Positions 12,551 to 22,175 are shown, numbered from the stretch's first letter. The stretch is DNA of 64,000 nucleotides from Geopseudomonas aromaticivorans (GCF_019097855.1 NZ_JAHRGL010000001.1:62001-126000); one strand, 5' to 3'. Translations and numbers: made by a program. The notes: generated by a model from the sequence alone, not told the origin.

Positions 12551-14077
12551 ATGCGCTCTCTGACACTGCACCTCAAAGTCCTCATCGCCATACTGGTGAG
12601 CCTGGGCGTGGCGATCACTGCCTACCAGATTTTCGTCCTCGGCATCCCGGTCACCGAGGCGGAAACGGATAACGTCTGGAACATCGATGCCAAGATCGAG
12701 TTCCAGGCCAATCCGCGCAACCCCATCAAGGTGCAGATGTTCGTGCCGCCGCTGGGCCAGGACTTCGTCAGCCTCAACGAGAGCTTCATCTCCAACAACT
12801 ACGGCGTCAGTGTCAACAATGTCGACGGCAACCGCCGGGTGACCTGGTCGGCCCGCCGCGCCAACGGCCCGCAGACCCTCTACTACCGCATGGCGCTGAC
12901 CCAGCGCTTCACGGCGGAAAAGCCCAAGGAAGAAGGCCCGATCTACCGTGAAGGCCTGCCGCTGGCCGGCCCCGAGCAGATCGCTGCCGAAGCCCTGCTG
13001 GCCCCCATCCGCCAGCACTCGGCTGACGTGGAAACCTTCATCAGCGAGACCATCAAGCGGGTCAACAACCTCAACGACGACAACGTCAAGCTGCTGCTGG
13101 CCGGCGACACCTCGGTCGAGAAGCGCGCACGCGTGATCGACCTGCTGCTGTCCATCGGCCACGTGCCGCTGGAGCAGGTCCACACCATCCGCCTGATCGA
13201 GAACCAGCCGCAGACGCCCGAACTCTGGCTGCGCAGCTTCAACGGCGCGAACTGGCTGTACTTCAACCCGGACAACGGCCAGCAAGGCCTGCCGCGCGAC
13301 CGCCTGATTTGGTGGCTGGGCGACGCCCCGCTGCTCAGCGTCGACGGCGGCAAGCAGGCCCAGGTCAACTTCACCCTCAACACCAGCGAGCTGAACGCCA
13401 TCCGCCTGGCCAAGCAGTCCGACGCCTCGGTCGATTCCGGCTTCCTCGAATACTCGCTGTACGGCCTGCCGCTGCAGACCCAGCAGACCTACCAGATCAT
13501 GATCATGATCCCGATCGGCGTACTGGTGATCCTCATCCTGCGCAACCTCGGCGGCCTGCAGACTCTCGGCACCTTCACCCCGGTGCTGATCGCCCTCGCC
13601 TTCCGCGAGACCCAGCTGGGCTTCGGCATCGCGCTGTTCACCATCATCACCGCGCTGGGCCTGTCGCTGCGCTCCTACCTCGAACACCTCAAGCTGCAGA
13701 TGCTGCCGCGCCTGTCGGTGGTACTGACCTTCGTGGTGGTGCTGATCGCGGTGATCAGCCTGTTCAGCCACAAGCTCGGCCTCGAGCGCGGCCTGTCGGT
13801 GGCGCTGTTCCCGATGGTGATCCTGACCATGACCATCGAGCGCCTGTCGATCACCTGGGAAGAGCGCGGCGGCAGCCATGCCTTCAAGGTCGCCGTCGGC
13901 ACCCTGATCGCCGCCACCCTGGCCTACCTGCTGATGACCATTCCGGAACTGACCTACTTCATCTTCACCTTCCCGGCGGTGCTGCTGATCCTGGTGGGCT
14001 TCATGCTGGCGATGGGTCGCTACCGCGGCTACCGCCTGACCGAGCTGTTCCGCTTCAAAGCCTTCCTCAAGGACTGA
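12551..14077 (+). CDS. inactive transglutaminase domain fused to 7TM membrane domain
   Basis: A 508-residue membrane protein. One N-terminal transmembrane segment (about 6-28) leads to a large periplasmic region of about 370 residues in the inactive transglutaminase family; seven membrane segments follow from about residue 312, where IMIMIPIGVLVILIL begins. The catalytic Cys-His-Asp set of true transglutaminases is not apparent. It probably binds a peptide or amide substrate and transmits or transports (inference). It starts 5 bp after the protease gene and ends 4 bp before the ATP-grasp ligase, so the three are one operon. A TTG one codon upstream is also in frame; the ATG is chosen. Confidence 0.85.
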   Translation: MRSLTLHLKVLIAILVSLGVAITAYQIFVLGIPVTEAETDNVWNIDAKIEFQANPRNPIKVQMFVPPLGQDFVSLNESFISNNYGVSVNNVDGNRRVTWSARRANGPQTLYYRMALTQRFTAEKPKEEGPIYREGLPLAGPEQIAAEALLAPIRQHSADVETFISETIKRVNNLNDDNVKLLLAGDTSVEKRARVIDLLLSIGHVPLEQVHTIRLIENQPQTPELWLRSFNGANWLYFNPDNGQQGLPRDRLIWWLGDAPLLSVDGGKQAQVNFTLNTSELNAIRLAKQSDASVDSGFLEYSLYGLPLQTQQTYQIMIMIPIGVLVILILRNLGGLQTLGTFTPVLIALAFRETQLGFGIALFTIITALGLSLRSYLEHLKLQMLPRLSVVLTFVVVLIAVISLFSHKLGLERGLSVALFPMVILTMTIERLSITWEERGGSHAFKVAVGTLIAATLAYLLMTIPELTYFIFTFPAVLLILVGFMLAMGRYRGYRLTELFRFKAFLKD

Positions 14078-14081
14078 TGCC

Positions 14082-15068
14082 ATGTTCGGTCTGATCAAGA
14101 GATGGAAGGCCCTGAGTGCCAAGGGCATCATGGGCATCAACCGGCGCAACGCGGACTACGTGCTGAAGTACAACAAGCGCAGCCTGTACCCGGTGGTGGA
14201 CGACAAGATCCTCACCAAGGAACGCGCCATCAAGGCCGGCATCCACGTGCCGGAGATGTACGGGATCATCTCCACCGAGAAGGAGATCGAGAACCTCGAC
14301 AAGATCATCGGCGAGCACAACGACTTCGTGATCAAGCCGGCGCAGGGCGCCGGCGGCGACGGCATCCTGGTGATCGCCGACCGCTTCGAGGGGCGCTTCA
14401 AGACCGTCTCCGGCAAGATCGTCAGCCGTGACGAGATCGAGCAGCAGCTGTCCAGCATCCTCTCCGGCCTCTATTCGCTGGGCGGTGGCCGCGACCGTGC
14501 GCTGATCGAATACCGGGTGACCCCGGACCCGATCTTCAAGAGCATCAGCTACGAGGGCGTGCCGGACATCCGCATCATCGTGCTGATGGGCTACCCGGTG
14601 ATGGCCATGCTGCGCCTGCCGACCCGCCAGTCGGGCGGCAAGGCCAACCTGCACCAGGGCGCCATCGGTGTCGGTGTCGACCTGGCCACCGGCCTCACCC
14701 TGCGCGGCACCTGGTTGAACAACAAGATCACCAAGCACCCGGACACCACCAACGCGGTGGACGGCGTGCAGCTGCCGAACTGGGACGGCTTCATGAAGCT
14801 GGCCGCCGGTTGCTACGAACTGTGCGGACTGGGCTACATCGGCGTCGACATGGTGCTGGACGTGGAAAAGGGCCCGCTGATCCTCGAGCTCAACGCCCGC
14901 CCGGGCCTGAACATCCAGATCGCCAACGACTGCGGCCTGACCCACCGAGCCCATGCGGTGGAAACCCGTCTGGAAGAGCTGAAGGCCAAGGGCATCCAGG
15001 AAACTCCGGAGCAGCGCGTGCGCTTCTCCCAGGAGCTGTTCGGCCACATCAAGCCGGTCGAGCTGTGA
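14082..15068 (+). CDS. ATP-grasp alpha-L-glutamate ligase-like protein (RimK-related)
   Basis: A 328-residue ATP-grasp enzyme of the glutamate-ligase-like family. ATP-binding Lys in DFVIKPAQGAGGDG (about residues 84-97) and the metal-binding Glu/Asn pair in ILELNARPGLNIQIAN (about 267-282) are present, so it should be active in forming an amide bond between a carboxylate and an amine. Acceptor and donor are unknown. It is cytoplasmic and forms the third gene of the protease/7TM/ligase module. RimK itself adds glutamate to ribosomal protein S6; nothing here shows that activity. Confidence 0.85.
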   Translation: MFGLIKRWKALSAKGIMGINRRNADYVLKYNKRSLYPVVDDKILTKERAIKAGIHVPEMYGIISTEKEIENLDKIIGEHNDFVIKPAQGAGGDGILVIADRFEGRFKTVSGKIVSRDEIEQQLSSILSGLYSLGGGRDRALIEYRVTPDPIFKSISYEGVPDIRIIVLMGYPVMAMLRLPTRQSGGKANLHQGAIGVGVDLATGLTLRGTWLNNKITKHPDTTNAVDGVQLPNWDGFMKLAAGCYELCGLGYIGVDMVLDVEKGPLILELNARPGLNIQIANDCGLTHRAHAVETRLEELKAKGIQETPEQRVRFSQELFGHIKPVEL

Positions 15069-15075
15069 CCACCCG

Positions 15076-15101
15076 AGCGGGCGCCGGCCGGCGCCCGCTT
15101 T
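15076..15101 (+). terminator. probable terminator after the ATP-grasp ligase
   Basis: A 9-bp perfect stem GCGGGCGCC / GGCGCCCGC around a GGCC loop, extended by an A-T pair and followed by CTTTCCCC, starts 8 bp after the stop codon. The T-run is short, so termination may be partial. Confidence 0.6.
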
Positions 15102-15188
15102 CCCCTCCCCGACCAGCCGCACCAGTCGCTCTAGGCCCAAACTTTGCAGCGCACTAGAATCCCCGCTAGCACTCGTTCGAGCCAAGCC

Positions 15189-16538
15189 ATGCCCATCTGC
15201 CGCGTTCACCCCCTGCCCTACCATGCCGACCCGCGCGTGCGCTTCGCCCGTGTGCGCGCAGCGCCCGGCGCCTGCCTGCTGGACGGCGGTCAACCGGCAG
15301 CCGAACGGGGCCGCTACGACCTGTTCAGTGCCTGGCCCGAACGGCACCTGCAAGCGCAGGCCGGCGAGGACGGCCGCCAGTATCTCGCCCGCTGTCGCGC
15401 CGCGCTGGCCGAGCTGGGCCGCGCCGAAGCACCGGACGACTGCGAACTGCCGTTCACCGGCGGCCTGCTTGGCTACCTCGGCTACGACTTCGGCCGCCGC
15501 CTGGAGCGCCTGCCGCAGCACGCCGCCGCCGACCTGGCGCTGCCGGATGCCGACTTCGGCGTCTACGCCTGGGCGCTGGTCAGCGACCACCAGCGCCAGA
15601 CCTCGCAGCTGGTGTTCCACCCGAGCCTGGCGGAGCAGCGCCGGCAGGAGCTGATCGAGCTGTTCACCGGCGCGAATCCTGCTGCCGCGCCCGGGCCATT
15701 CCGCCTGCAACACCCTTTCCGTCCCGACCTCAGCGCCGCGCAGTATCGCCAGGCGATCGAGAAGATCCAGGCCTACATCCGTGCCGGCGACTGCTACCAG
15801 GTCAACTTCGCCCAGCGCTTCCAGGCGCCCTGGCAGGGCGATCCGTGGCGCGCCTACCTGGCCCTGCGCGACGCCTGTCCGACGCCCTTCGCCGGCTACC
15901 TGCGGCTCGACCAGGGCGCCCTGCTCAGCCTGTCGCCCGAGCGCTTCATCCGCGTCAGCCGGGGGCAGGTCGAAACCCGGCCGATCAAGGGCACCCGGCC
16001 GCGCGGCCAGAATAGCGAGCAGGACCGGGCGCTGGCCGAGGAGCTGCTGGACAGCCGCAAGGACCGCGCGGAAAACCTGATGATCGTCGACCTGTTGCGC
16101 AACGACCTCGGCCGCAGCTGCCGCACCGGCTCGGTGCGCGTGCCAGAGCTGTTCGCCCTGGAGAGCTACCCCAACGTGCACCATCTGGTCAGCGCGGTGA
16201 CCGGCGAGCTGGCGCCTGGCCTGGACACCTTCGACCTGCTGGCCGGCAGCTTCCCCGGCGGCTCGATCACCGGCGCACCGAAGATCCGCGCCATGCAGAT
16301 CATCGACGAACTGGAGCCGACCCGCCGCTCGATCTACTGCGGCTCGCTGCTGTACATCGACAGCCGCGGCGAGATGGACAGCTCCATCTGCATCCGCACC
16401 CTGCTGATGCAGGACGGCCAGGCCAGTTGCTGGGGCGGCGGCGGCATCGTCATGGACTCCGAGTGGCAGGCGGAATACCAGGAATCCCTCACCAAGGTGA
16501 AAGTGCTGCTGGAAACCCTGGAGACCAGCCTCGACTGA
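15189..16538 (+). CDS. pabB: aminodeoxychorismate synthase component I
   Basis: A 449-residue chorismate-utilising enzyme that, with a PabA glutaminase, converts chorismate to 4-amino-4-deoxychorismate for folate synthesis. The motif PIKGTRPRG with Lys267 distinguishes PabB from anthranilate synthase TrpE, which has Ala there. GGSITGAPKIRAMQIIDELEP and the C-terminal metal-binding region are intact. The open frame continues 15 codons upstream, but ATG at 15189 gives the typical PabB N-terminus (CRVHPLPYHADP). No PabA is in the window. Confidence 0.95.
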   Translation: MPICRVHPLPYHADPRVRFARVRAAPGACLLDGGQPAAERGRYDLFSAWPERHLQAQAGEDGRQYLARCRAALAELGRAEAPDDCELPFTGGLLGYLGYDFGRRLERLPQHAAADLALPDADFGVYAWALVSDHQRQTSQLVFHPSLAEQRRQELIELFTGANPAAAPGPFRLQHPFRPDLSAAQYRQAIEKIQAYIRAGDCYQVNFAQRFQAPWQGDPWRAYLALRDACPTPFAGYLRLDQGALLSLSPERFIRVSRGQVETRPIKGTRPRGQNSEQDRALAEELLDSRKDRAENLMIVDLLRNDLGRSCRTGSVRVPELFALESYPNVHHLVSAVTGELAPGLDTFDLLAGSFPGGSITGAPKIRAMQIIDELEPTRRSIYCGSLLYIDSRGEMDSSICIRTLLMQDGQASCWGGGGIVMDSEWQAEYQESLTKVKVLLETLETSLD

Positions 16539-16641
16539 CGCCCGCGCGCTGCCCGGAAAGGTGAAATCCGCGTCGGAAGCCTCGCGCCGCCTTGCGTAAA
16601 CTTCGCGCCTGCCTCGTCTCCCTGTACTCCAGAGGACCCCA

Positions 16642-19600
16642 ATGCCCAGCCTGAACCGCATCATCCTGATCAACACCCACCTGGCGGGTGTAGTGGAACT
16701 GGTCGTCGATGACCACACCAACATCTGCGGCACCAACGCCTCCGGCAAGACCACCCTGCAGCGTCTGGTGCCGGTGTTCTACGGCGAATACCCGAGCCGC
16801 GTGGTACCGGCCACCCGCGACAGCTTCGAGCGCTGGTACCTGCCCAGCGAACAGAGCTTCATCGTCTACGAGTACCGGCGCATGGACGGTGCGCTGTGCC
16901 AGGCGGTGCTGGCCGCCGCCAGCGACGGCAAGGGCGTCGCCTACCGCCTGGTGCACAAGGCCTTCGAACTGGACGACTACATCAAGAGCCGCCAGGGCGA
17001 TGCGATCACCTGCCTGAACATGGCCGAACTGGGCCGCCAGCTGAAACAGGCCGGCGTGCCGGTCAGCCCCCTGCTCAATACCCGCCAGTTCCGAGCCATC
17101 ATCCAGAACGACCGCAGCCTGCTCGCCGCCGACGGCCAGCGCGCCGAGCTGCGCAGCTGGGCGCGGCAGTTCTCGCTGTGCGACGCCGAGCACTCGCTGC
17201 GCCATATCGAGAAGCTGGCGCGGGCCGTGCACTCGCGCGAGGGCAAGATGGAGACCGTCAAGTCGATGGTCGCCGCGATCCTCGAGGAGGACGGCGTCAG
17301 CCCACCCGCCACCCATCTCAACCTGCAGCGCGTCGAGGACTGGATCCGCGACAGCCGTCTGATCCAGGGCTTCAACGCCATCCGCCCGGAATTCGACAAG
17401 CTGGAGCGCGAATACCAGGACCTGCTCGCCTGCGAGGCACGCCTGGGCGGCCTGCTGCTGGGCTACCGCGCCGACGAGCCGCGGCTGTACCAGCGCCAGG
17501 AGGAAACCGCCGCAGTCATCGAGCAGACCGGCTTGCGCCTCGGCCAGCTGGAGGAGCGCTGGAAGGAACAGCGCGACACGCTCAACCAGGACCTGTCGGC
17601 GGCCAGGGGCGACATCGGCCGCATCGGCGACGAACTGGACCAGATCGAAAACCAGTACCAGGCCTTCCTCGACGCCGACATCGAGCAGGCCAAGGCCGAT
17701 CTTGAGCAGCTCGGCGCCTGGGGCGACGACCTGGGCAACCTGCAGGCCCGCCACCGCCTGTTGACCGAGCAGCATCAGGACGTGGAGCGTGCCTACCTGG
17801 AGCGCCAGCAGGCGATCAAGGACCAGCGCGAAGCGGCGCTGGAACAGCTGCGTGCCCAGGAAGATGCGTTGCGCGAGGAGCGCGACACCCAGAAGGCGCA
17901 GCAGGACGACGGGCTGGGCGCCCTCGAGAAGGCCTTCGCCGCCCGCCGCCAGCAGGGTCAGGAGGACTTCACCCAGCGCGAATATGCTCTGAAACTGGAG
18001 CGGGGGCGCCTGGAGCAGCAGATCGCCAGCGTCGGCTACAGCGAGGCGGAAAATCTCGCCCTGGCGATTCTCGACCGCCGCCTCGAAGAGGCCGACGAGA
18101 AGGGCGAGGCGGCCGAGGCCAGGGTCCGCCAGCTGGAAGGCCAGGAGCGCCAGCTGCGCGGCCGCCGCGACGAGGCCAACACGGCGTTCGCGCTGGCCGC
18201 CCGGCGGGCGGCCGAGCGCCAGGAGCAGCTGGAGGATCTCGAGCGCGCGCTCTACCCGGGCCAGCACACGCTGCTGGAGTTCCTGCGCCGCGAGCAGCCC
18301 GGCTGGGAAGCGCGGCTCGGCAAGGTGATCCACCCGGCGCTGCTGCAACGCAGCGATCTCAAGCCGGCTGTGGTCGATGCCGATCCGGACAGCCTGTTCG
18401 GTCTGCACCTGGACCTGACTAGCCTCGACATCCCCGAGCATGCGGCCAGCGAGCCGGAGCTGCGCCAGCGCCTTCAGCTGGCCAAGGACGCCCTGCAGGA
18501 CGCCCGCAACCAGCAGCAGGAGGCGGAGAGCGGGCTGGTCGAAGCCAGCGCAGCCCTCGACGAACTGCAGCGTCAGCTGGTGGTGGCGCGCAGCGAGGCA
18601 CAGAACCGCCGCGACGACCGCCAGCGCCTCAAGGAGGAGCGTCGCAGCCAGAAGGACAAGCTGGATGCTGCCGTCGCCGAGCGCCGCTCCCAGGCGCGCA
18701 AGCAGCTGGTCGAGCTCGACAACGCCCTCAAGCAGCTCGCCAGCGCGCGCGACGGCTGGCTGAGCGAGCTGAAGACGCAACACAGCGAGGAGCGCCTGGA
18801 GACCTCCGCCCACTGGCAGCAGGTGATCGGCAGTCTCGACAGCCAGATCCGCCAGCTGCGCACCGCCGCCGACGAGCGCCGGGCCAATGCCCAGGCCGAA
18901 CTGGCCCAGTGCGAGCACTGGTACCAGGCCGAGCTGAAGTCCCGCGGTGTGGACGAAACCGTCATCGTCGAACTGAAACGGCAGATCAAGGGCCTCATCG
19001 ACAAGATCGCCCGCAGTGAACAGCGCCGCGCCGAGGTACTGCGCTACGACGACTGGTATCGCCACAGCTGGCTGCAGCGCAAGCCCAAGCTGCAGGCCCA
19101 ACTGGGCGAAAGTCGTACCCGCGCCGCCACCCTGGAGCAGCAGTTGAAGACCGCCTCGGCCGAGTACAAGGCCGAACGCAGCCAGCTGGAAGCAACCCGC
19201 CAGCAGGCCCTGCAGCAGAAAGGCACCCTCGACGACGCCCTGGCCCGCCTGAAGACCCTGCTGCGCCGCTTCGGCGAGATGAAACTGCCGCGCGACGGCG
19301 AGATCGCCGAGGGCGAACTGGACGAGCGCCTGCGCCTGGGCGAGGAGCTGCTGCACGGCCGCGAGCAGATGCTGGCCGCCATCAAGGCCCACGTGGAGCA
19401 CTTCGACAGCCTGATCGTCGGCCAGTCCGGCTCCAGCCTGGCGGAAACCTGGGAGCGCAGCCGCGAGGAATGCACCCTGGCCAACGAGCGCGGCATCCCC
19501 AGCCTCGACTATCGCCGCCTGGTGCCACACCTGGCGCAGCTGCTCAACGTGATGGTGCCGCAGAAACTCACCGGCCTGCGCGAACAGGGCAAGATCTTCG

Positions 19601-20316
19601 GCCTCGACCTGCACGGCTACTACGAGGTGCTGGCCGACATCGACCGGCGCATCGCCACGCAGAGCGCACGGATCACCCGCGAGGTCAGCGAGGAACTGTT
19701 CCTCGATGGTGTTTCCGAGTCGGCGGTGCGCATCCGCTCGCGGATCAGCGAGCTGGAGTTCTGGCCGGAGCTGAAAGCCTTCATCAAGGCGTTCCGCGCC
19801 TGGCGGGAAGCCGGCTTCAGCGAGCTGCCCGGCGAGGAGTACACCACCAGCATGCGCCGCGCGCTGGACATCATCGGCCGCTCGGCGCTCAACGGCGGCA
19901 TCGCTGCCCTGCTGGAAATCGAGCTGCGCCTGCGCGAGGGCAACAGCGACCTGGTGATCCGCACCGACCGCCAGCTCAACGAATCCTCCAGCCACGGCAT
20001 GGCCTACCTGATCCTCTGCAAGTTCCTGCTGGCCTTCACCCGCCTGCTGCGCGGCAACGCGCCGGTCACCATCCACTGGCCGATCGACGAGCTGGGCACC
20101 CTGCACCACAACAACGTGAAGAAGATCTTCGACGCCTGCAGCAGCAACAACATCCGCATCCTCGGCGCCTTCCCCAACCCGGATTCCGAGGTGCTGTCGC
20201 TGTTCGCCAACCGCTACATCGTCAACAAGCAGACCCGCCAGCTGCAGGTGGTCAAGCCGCAGCTGGACGTCATCGCCGAAAAACTCAAAGGGCTGAAAAC
20301 CGGGGAGGTCGCCTAA
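16642..20316 (+). CDS. mksB: MksB-like SMC/condensin ATPase (DUF3584 type)
   Basis: A 1224-residue SMC-like ATPase. Walker A is GTNASGKT (residues 30-37) and the YLP motif follows at 66-68; GKT plus YLP and a length up to about 1230 are the stated hallmarks of DUF3584. Long Glu/Gln/Arg-rich coiled coils run from about 220 to 540 and 620 to 1000 with a globular hinge near 540-620. The C-terminal head has an unusual signature NESSSHGMAYLIL (1113-1125) and Walker B IHWPIDEL with Asp1149-Glu1150. It should dimerise and load DNA loops with the next two genes. An AGAGGA ribosome site precedes the ATG. Confidence 0.85.
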   Translation: MPSLNRIILINTHLAGVVELVVDDHTNICGTNASGKTTLQRLVPVFYGEYPSRVVPATRDSFERWYLPSEQSFIVYEYRRMDGALCQAVLAAASDGKGVAYRLVHKAFELDDYIKSRQGDAITCLNMAELGRQLKQAGVPVSPLLNTRQFRAIIQNDRSLLAADGQRAELRSWARQFSLCDAEHSLRHIEKLARAVHSREGKMETVKSMVAAILEEDGVSPPATHLNLQRVEDWIRDSRLIQGFNAIRPEFDKLEREYQDLLACEARLGGLLLGYRADEPRLYQRQEETAAVIEQTGLRLGQLEERWKEQRDTLNQDLSAARGDIGRIGDELDQIENQYQAFLDADIEQAKADLEQLGAWGDDLGNLQARHRLLTEQHQDVERAYLERQQAIKDQREAALEQLRAQEDALREERDTQKAQQDDGLGALEKAFAARRQQGQEDFTQREYALKLERGRLEQQIASVGYSEAENLALAILDRRLEEADEKGEAAEARVRQLEGQERQLRGRRDEANTAFALAARRAAERQEQLEDLERALYPGQHTLLEFLRREQPGWEARLGKVIHPALLQRSDLKPAVVDADPDSLFGLHLDLTSLDIPEHAASEPELRQRLQLAKDALQDARNQQQEAESGLVEASAALDELQRQLVVARSEAQNRRDDRQRLKEERRSQKDKLDAAVAERRSQARKQLVELDNALKQLASARDGWLSELKTQHSEERLETSAHWQQVIGSLDSQIRQLRTAADERRANAQAELAQCEHWYQAELKSRGVDETVIVELKRQIKGLIDKIARSEQRRAEVLRYDDWYRHSWLQRKPKLQAQLGESRTRAATLEQQLKTASAEYKAERSQLEATRQQALQQKGTLDDALARLKTLLRRFGEMKLPRDGEIAEGELDERLRLGEELLHGREQMLAAIKAHVEHFDSLIVGQSGSSLAETWERSREECTLANERGIPSLDYRRLVPHLAQLLNVMVPQKLTGLREQGKIFGLDLHGYYEVLADIDRRIATQSARITREVSEELFLDGVSESAVRIRSRISELEFWPELKAFIKAFRAWREAGFSELPGEEYTTSMRRALDIIGRSALNGGIAALLEIELRLREGNSDLVIRTDRQLNESSSHGMAYLILCKFLLAFTRLLRGNAPVTIHWPIDELGTLHHNNVKKIFDACSSNNIRILGAFPNPDSEVLSLFANRYIVNKQTRQLQVVKPQLDVIAEKLKGLKTGEVA

Positions 20317-20958
20317 ATGCTCTCGACGAAGGGACAGGTCATCGAGCGTCTGCTCAAGGGCGACTTCATCTGCCGCACCACCGACGAGGACGGCTGGCGC
20401 TTCCTGAAGACCCCCGCCAACCGCGAGCAGGTCGACGACTACCTGGCCACGCTCAACCGCATGGTGGCCACGGTCGGCAGCGGCACCGACAGCGACGTGT
20501 TCTTCTGCGCCTACCACCAGCTCGGCGAGGACGAGCGCAAGGTCGTCGGCCAGCAGTTCCGCGATGCCTGCAATGCCCTGACGCCGCTGGTGGAATGGCT
20601 GGTGCTGGTCCAGGAAGCCGGCGCCCAGGACGCGCCGCTCACCGAAGGTTCGGCGCTGCGCCTCAACGAGCTGCAGAGCATTGTCGAGGACACCCCGGCG
20701 TTCCGCGAGCAGCTGGCGCGGGTCAGCCACTACCGGCTGTTCGGCTCCACCAGCGTCACGGTCGACGGCCAGATCAAGCAGGTGTTCAAGCGCCTGTGCG
20801 AGCTGGGCTATCTGGTGCGCCCCAACCCGGACAAGCAGATCTACCTCGGCACCGGCAAGCTGGACTACCTGTACGAGGTGATCCGCTTCATCGACGAGAC
20901 CGAGAGCCTGGATCTGGAAGAGCGGGCGGAAAGCGCCAGCCAGGGCAGCCTGCTATGA
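20317..20958 (+). CDS. mksE: MksE-like condensin subunit
   Basis: A 213-residue winged-helix protein resembling MksE, the KITE-type subunit that binds the kleisin in MksBEF/MukBEF complexes. The N-terminus (VIERLLKGDFICRTTDEDGWRFL) and C-terminal segment (KQIYLGTGKLDYLYEVIRF) fit what I remember of the family. Its ATG comes directly after the mksB stop (TAAATG) and its stop overlaps the start of the next gene (ATGA), so the three genes are tightly co-translated. Assignment rests on size, gene context and recollection of family sequences, not on an alignment. Confidence 0.75.
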   Translation: MLSTKGQVIERLLKGDFICRTTDEDGWRFLKTPANREQVDDYLATLNRMVATVGSGTDSDVFFCAYHQLGEDERKVVGQQFRDACNALTPLVEWLVLVQEAGAQDAPLTEGSALRLNELQSIVEDTPAFREQLARVSHYRLFGSTSVTVDGQIKQVFKRLCELGYLVRPNPDKQIYLGTGKLDYLYEVIRFIDETESLDLEERAESASQGSLL

Positions 20959-22175
20959 GCAGCAACCTGCATCAGGCCGGAGTGCGCTTCCTGCGCCAGC
21001 TCGGCCGGCATGCCGAGCCGATCATGGACGCCTACCTGGCAGGCTCCTTGCGCGACCAGGCGCTGGAGCCGGCGGTGCAGGAGCGCCTGGTCAAGGACGG
21101 CATCCTCTACCGCCCCGAGCCCGGCGCCGACCTGCACCTGCGCCGGGTGGTGCGCGCGCTGCTGGAAGAGGCCCTGCGCGACGACCGCAACCGGCAGATC
21201 GACGCCAACACCGGCAGCGCGCTGGCCACCTTCAAGACCCTCGCCGCCCACTACAAGGAAGCCCGCCACCAGGGCGACTACGCCGCGGCCGACGCCTACC
21301 TGGCGGACCTCAAGGAGCACGTCTACGCCTTCGGCGAAACCCTCAGCCACGGCATTCGCGTGCTGTGGAGCCGGATCAACAACGAGTTCGGCTACGTCGG
21401 CACCCTCACCGCCAAGATCCGCGAGAACGAACTGGCCCAGGCGCAGGTCAGCGAACTGCTCGCCGGGCTGGAAATGATCAGCTTCGAGGAGCTGGCCGAC
21501 ACCGCCGGCGATCTACGCGAACTGCGTCGCCTGCTGGTCACCAGCCTGCAGCGCACGGTCAGCGCCTGCTCCCAGGAGCTGAGCATCGTCCAGGGGCGCC
21601 TGCTGGAGCTGCTCGGTCGCTTCCGGCAGATCCGCGGCCGTACCCGCCTGCTCAAGGGCTGGCTGCTGCACATGGAGCAGCAAGCGGACTACCAGGTGGG
21701 TAACCATGCCGCCCACCAGAACGTGCCGCAACTGTTCAACCAGGCCGCGGCGATACTCGCGCCGGCCGCCGTGGACATCCACAACCCGCAGCACGAAGGC
21801 GATCTGTTCGCGCTGCTGGCCCAGATCCGCGCCCTGCAGCCGGCGGACCGCTTCGCTCCCGCGCAGACCGAGGCCGGCGAGTTCGTGCTCGGCGAGGTGG
21901 AAGCCTTCGAGATCGAACACAACCCGATCCGCGAGGCGGTATCGGCCTACTTCTGCCAGGTGATCGACAGCGGCCAGCCAATCTCGGCGCTGGCCTGGCG
22001 GGCGCAGCACGAGCTGCCCTGGGATGCGGAAAGCTGGCTGTACCAGGTGATCGGCGGCTACGAGGGGCTGCCGGAGGAGCAGAAGCGCCACTTCGAGCTG
22101 GATCCCATCGGCGAAGCGCATCCGTTGTACTCCGGCAACTTCATCGTGCGCGACGTGCGGTTATGGCTGGCTTGA
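20955..22175 (+). CDS. mksF: MksF-like kleisin subunit
   Basis: A 406-residue mostly helical protein in the place expected for the MksF kleisin, which bridges the two ATPase heads. An N-terminal winged-helix-like part (about 1-110) is followed by long helices rich in Leu, Glu and Arg (about 150-260) and a C-terminal domain ending NFIVRDVRLWLA. The start is the ATG overlapping the mksE stop; the frame is open far upstream but only as a shadow of mksB. No nuclease gene (MksG/JetD) follows: the operon ends at a strong terminator and thrH converges from the other side. Confidence 0.7.
   Translation: MSSNLHQAGVRFLRQLGRHAEPIMDAYLAGSLRDQALEPAVQERLVKDGILYRPEPGADLHLRRVVRALLEEALRDDRNRQIDANTGSALATFKTLAAHYKEARHQGDYAAADAYLADLKEHVYAFGETLSHGIRVLWSRINNEFGYVGTLTAKIRENELAQAQVSELLAGLEMISFEELADTAGDLRELRRLLVTSLQRTVSACSQELSIVQGRLLELLGRFRQIRGRTRLLKGWLLHMEQQADYQVGNHAAHQNVPQLFNQAAAILAPAAVDIHNPQHEGDLFALLAQIRALQPADRFAPAQTEAGEFVLGEVEAFEIEHNPIREAVSAYFCQVIDSGQPISALAWRAQHELPWDAESWLYQVIGGYEGLPEEQKRHFELDPIGEAHPLYSGNFIVRDVRLWLA

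Noticed and set aside
14067-16754. An 895-codon minus-strand frame opposite the ATP-grasp ligase and pabB
   Set aside because: It spans two clear plus-strand genes and their gap and has no recognisable domain.
16489-20730. A 1413-codon minus-strand frame opposite mksB
   Set aside because: Long Leu/Ala/Gln-rich antisense frames arise from coiled-coil genes in GC-rich DNA. The plus-strand reading has Walker A, Walker B and YLP motifs.
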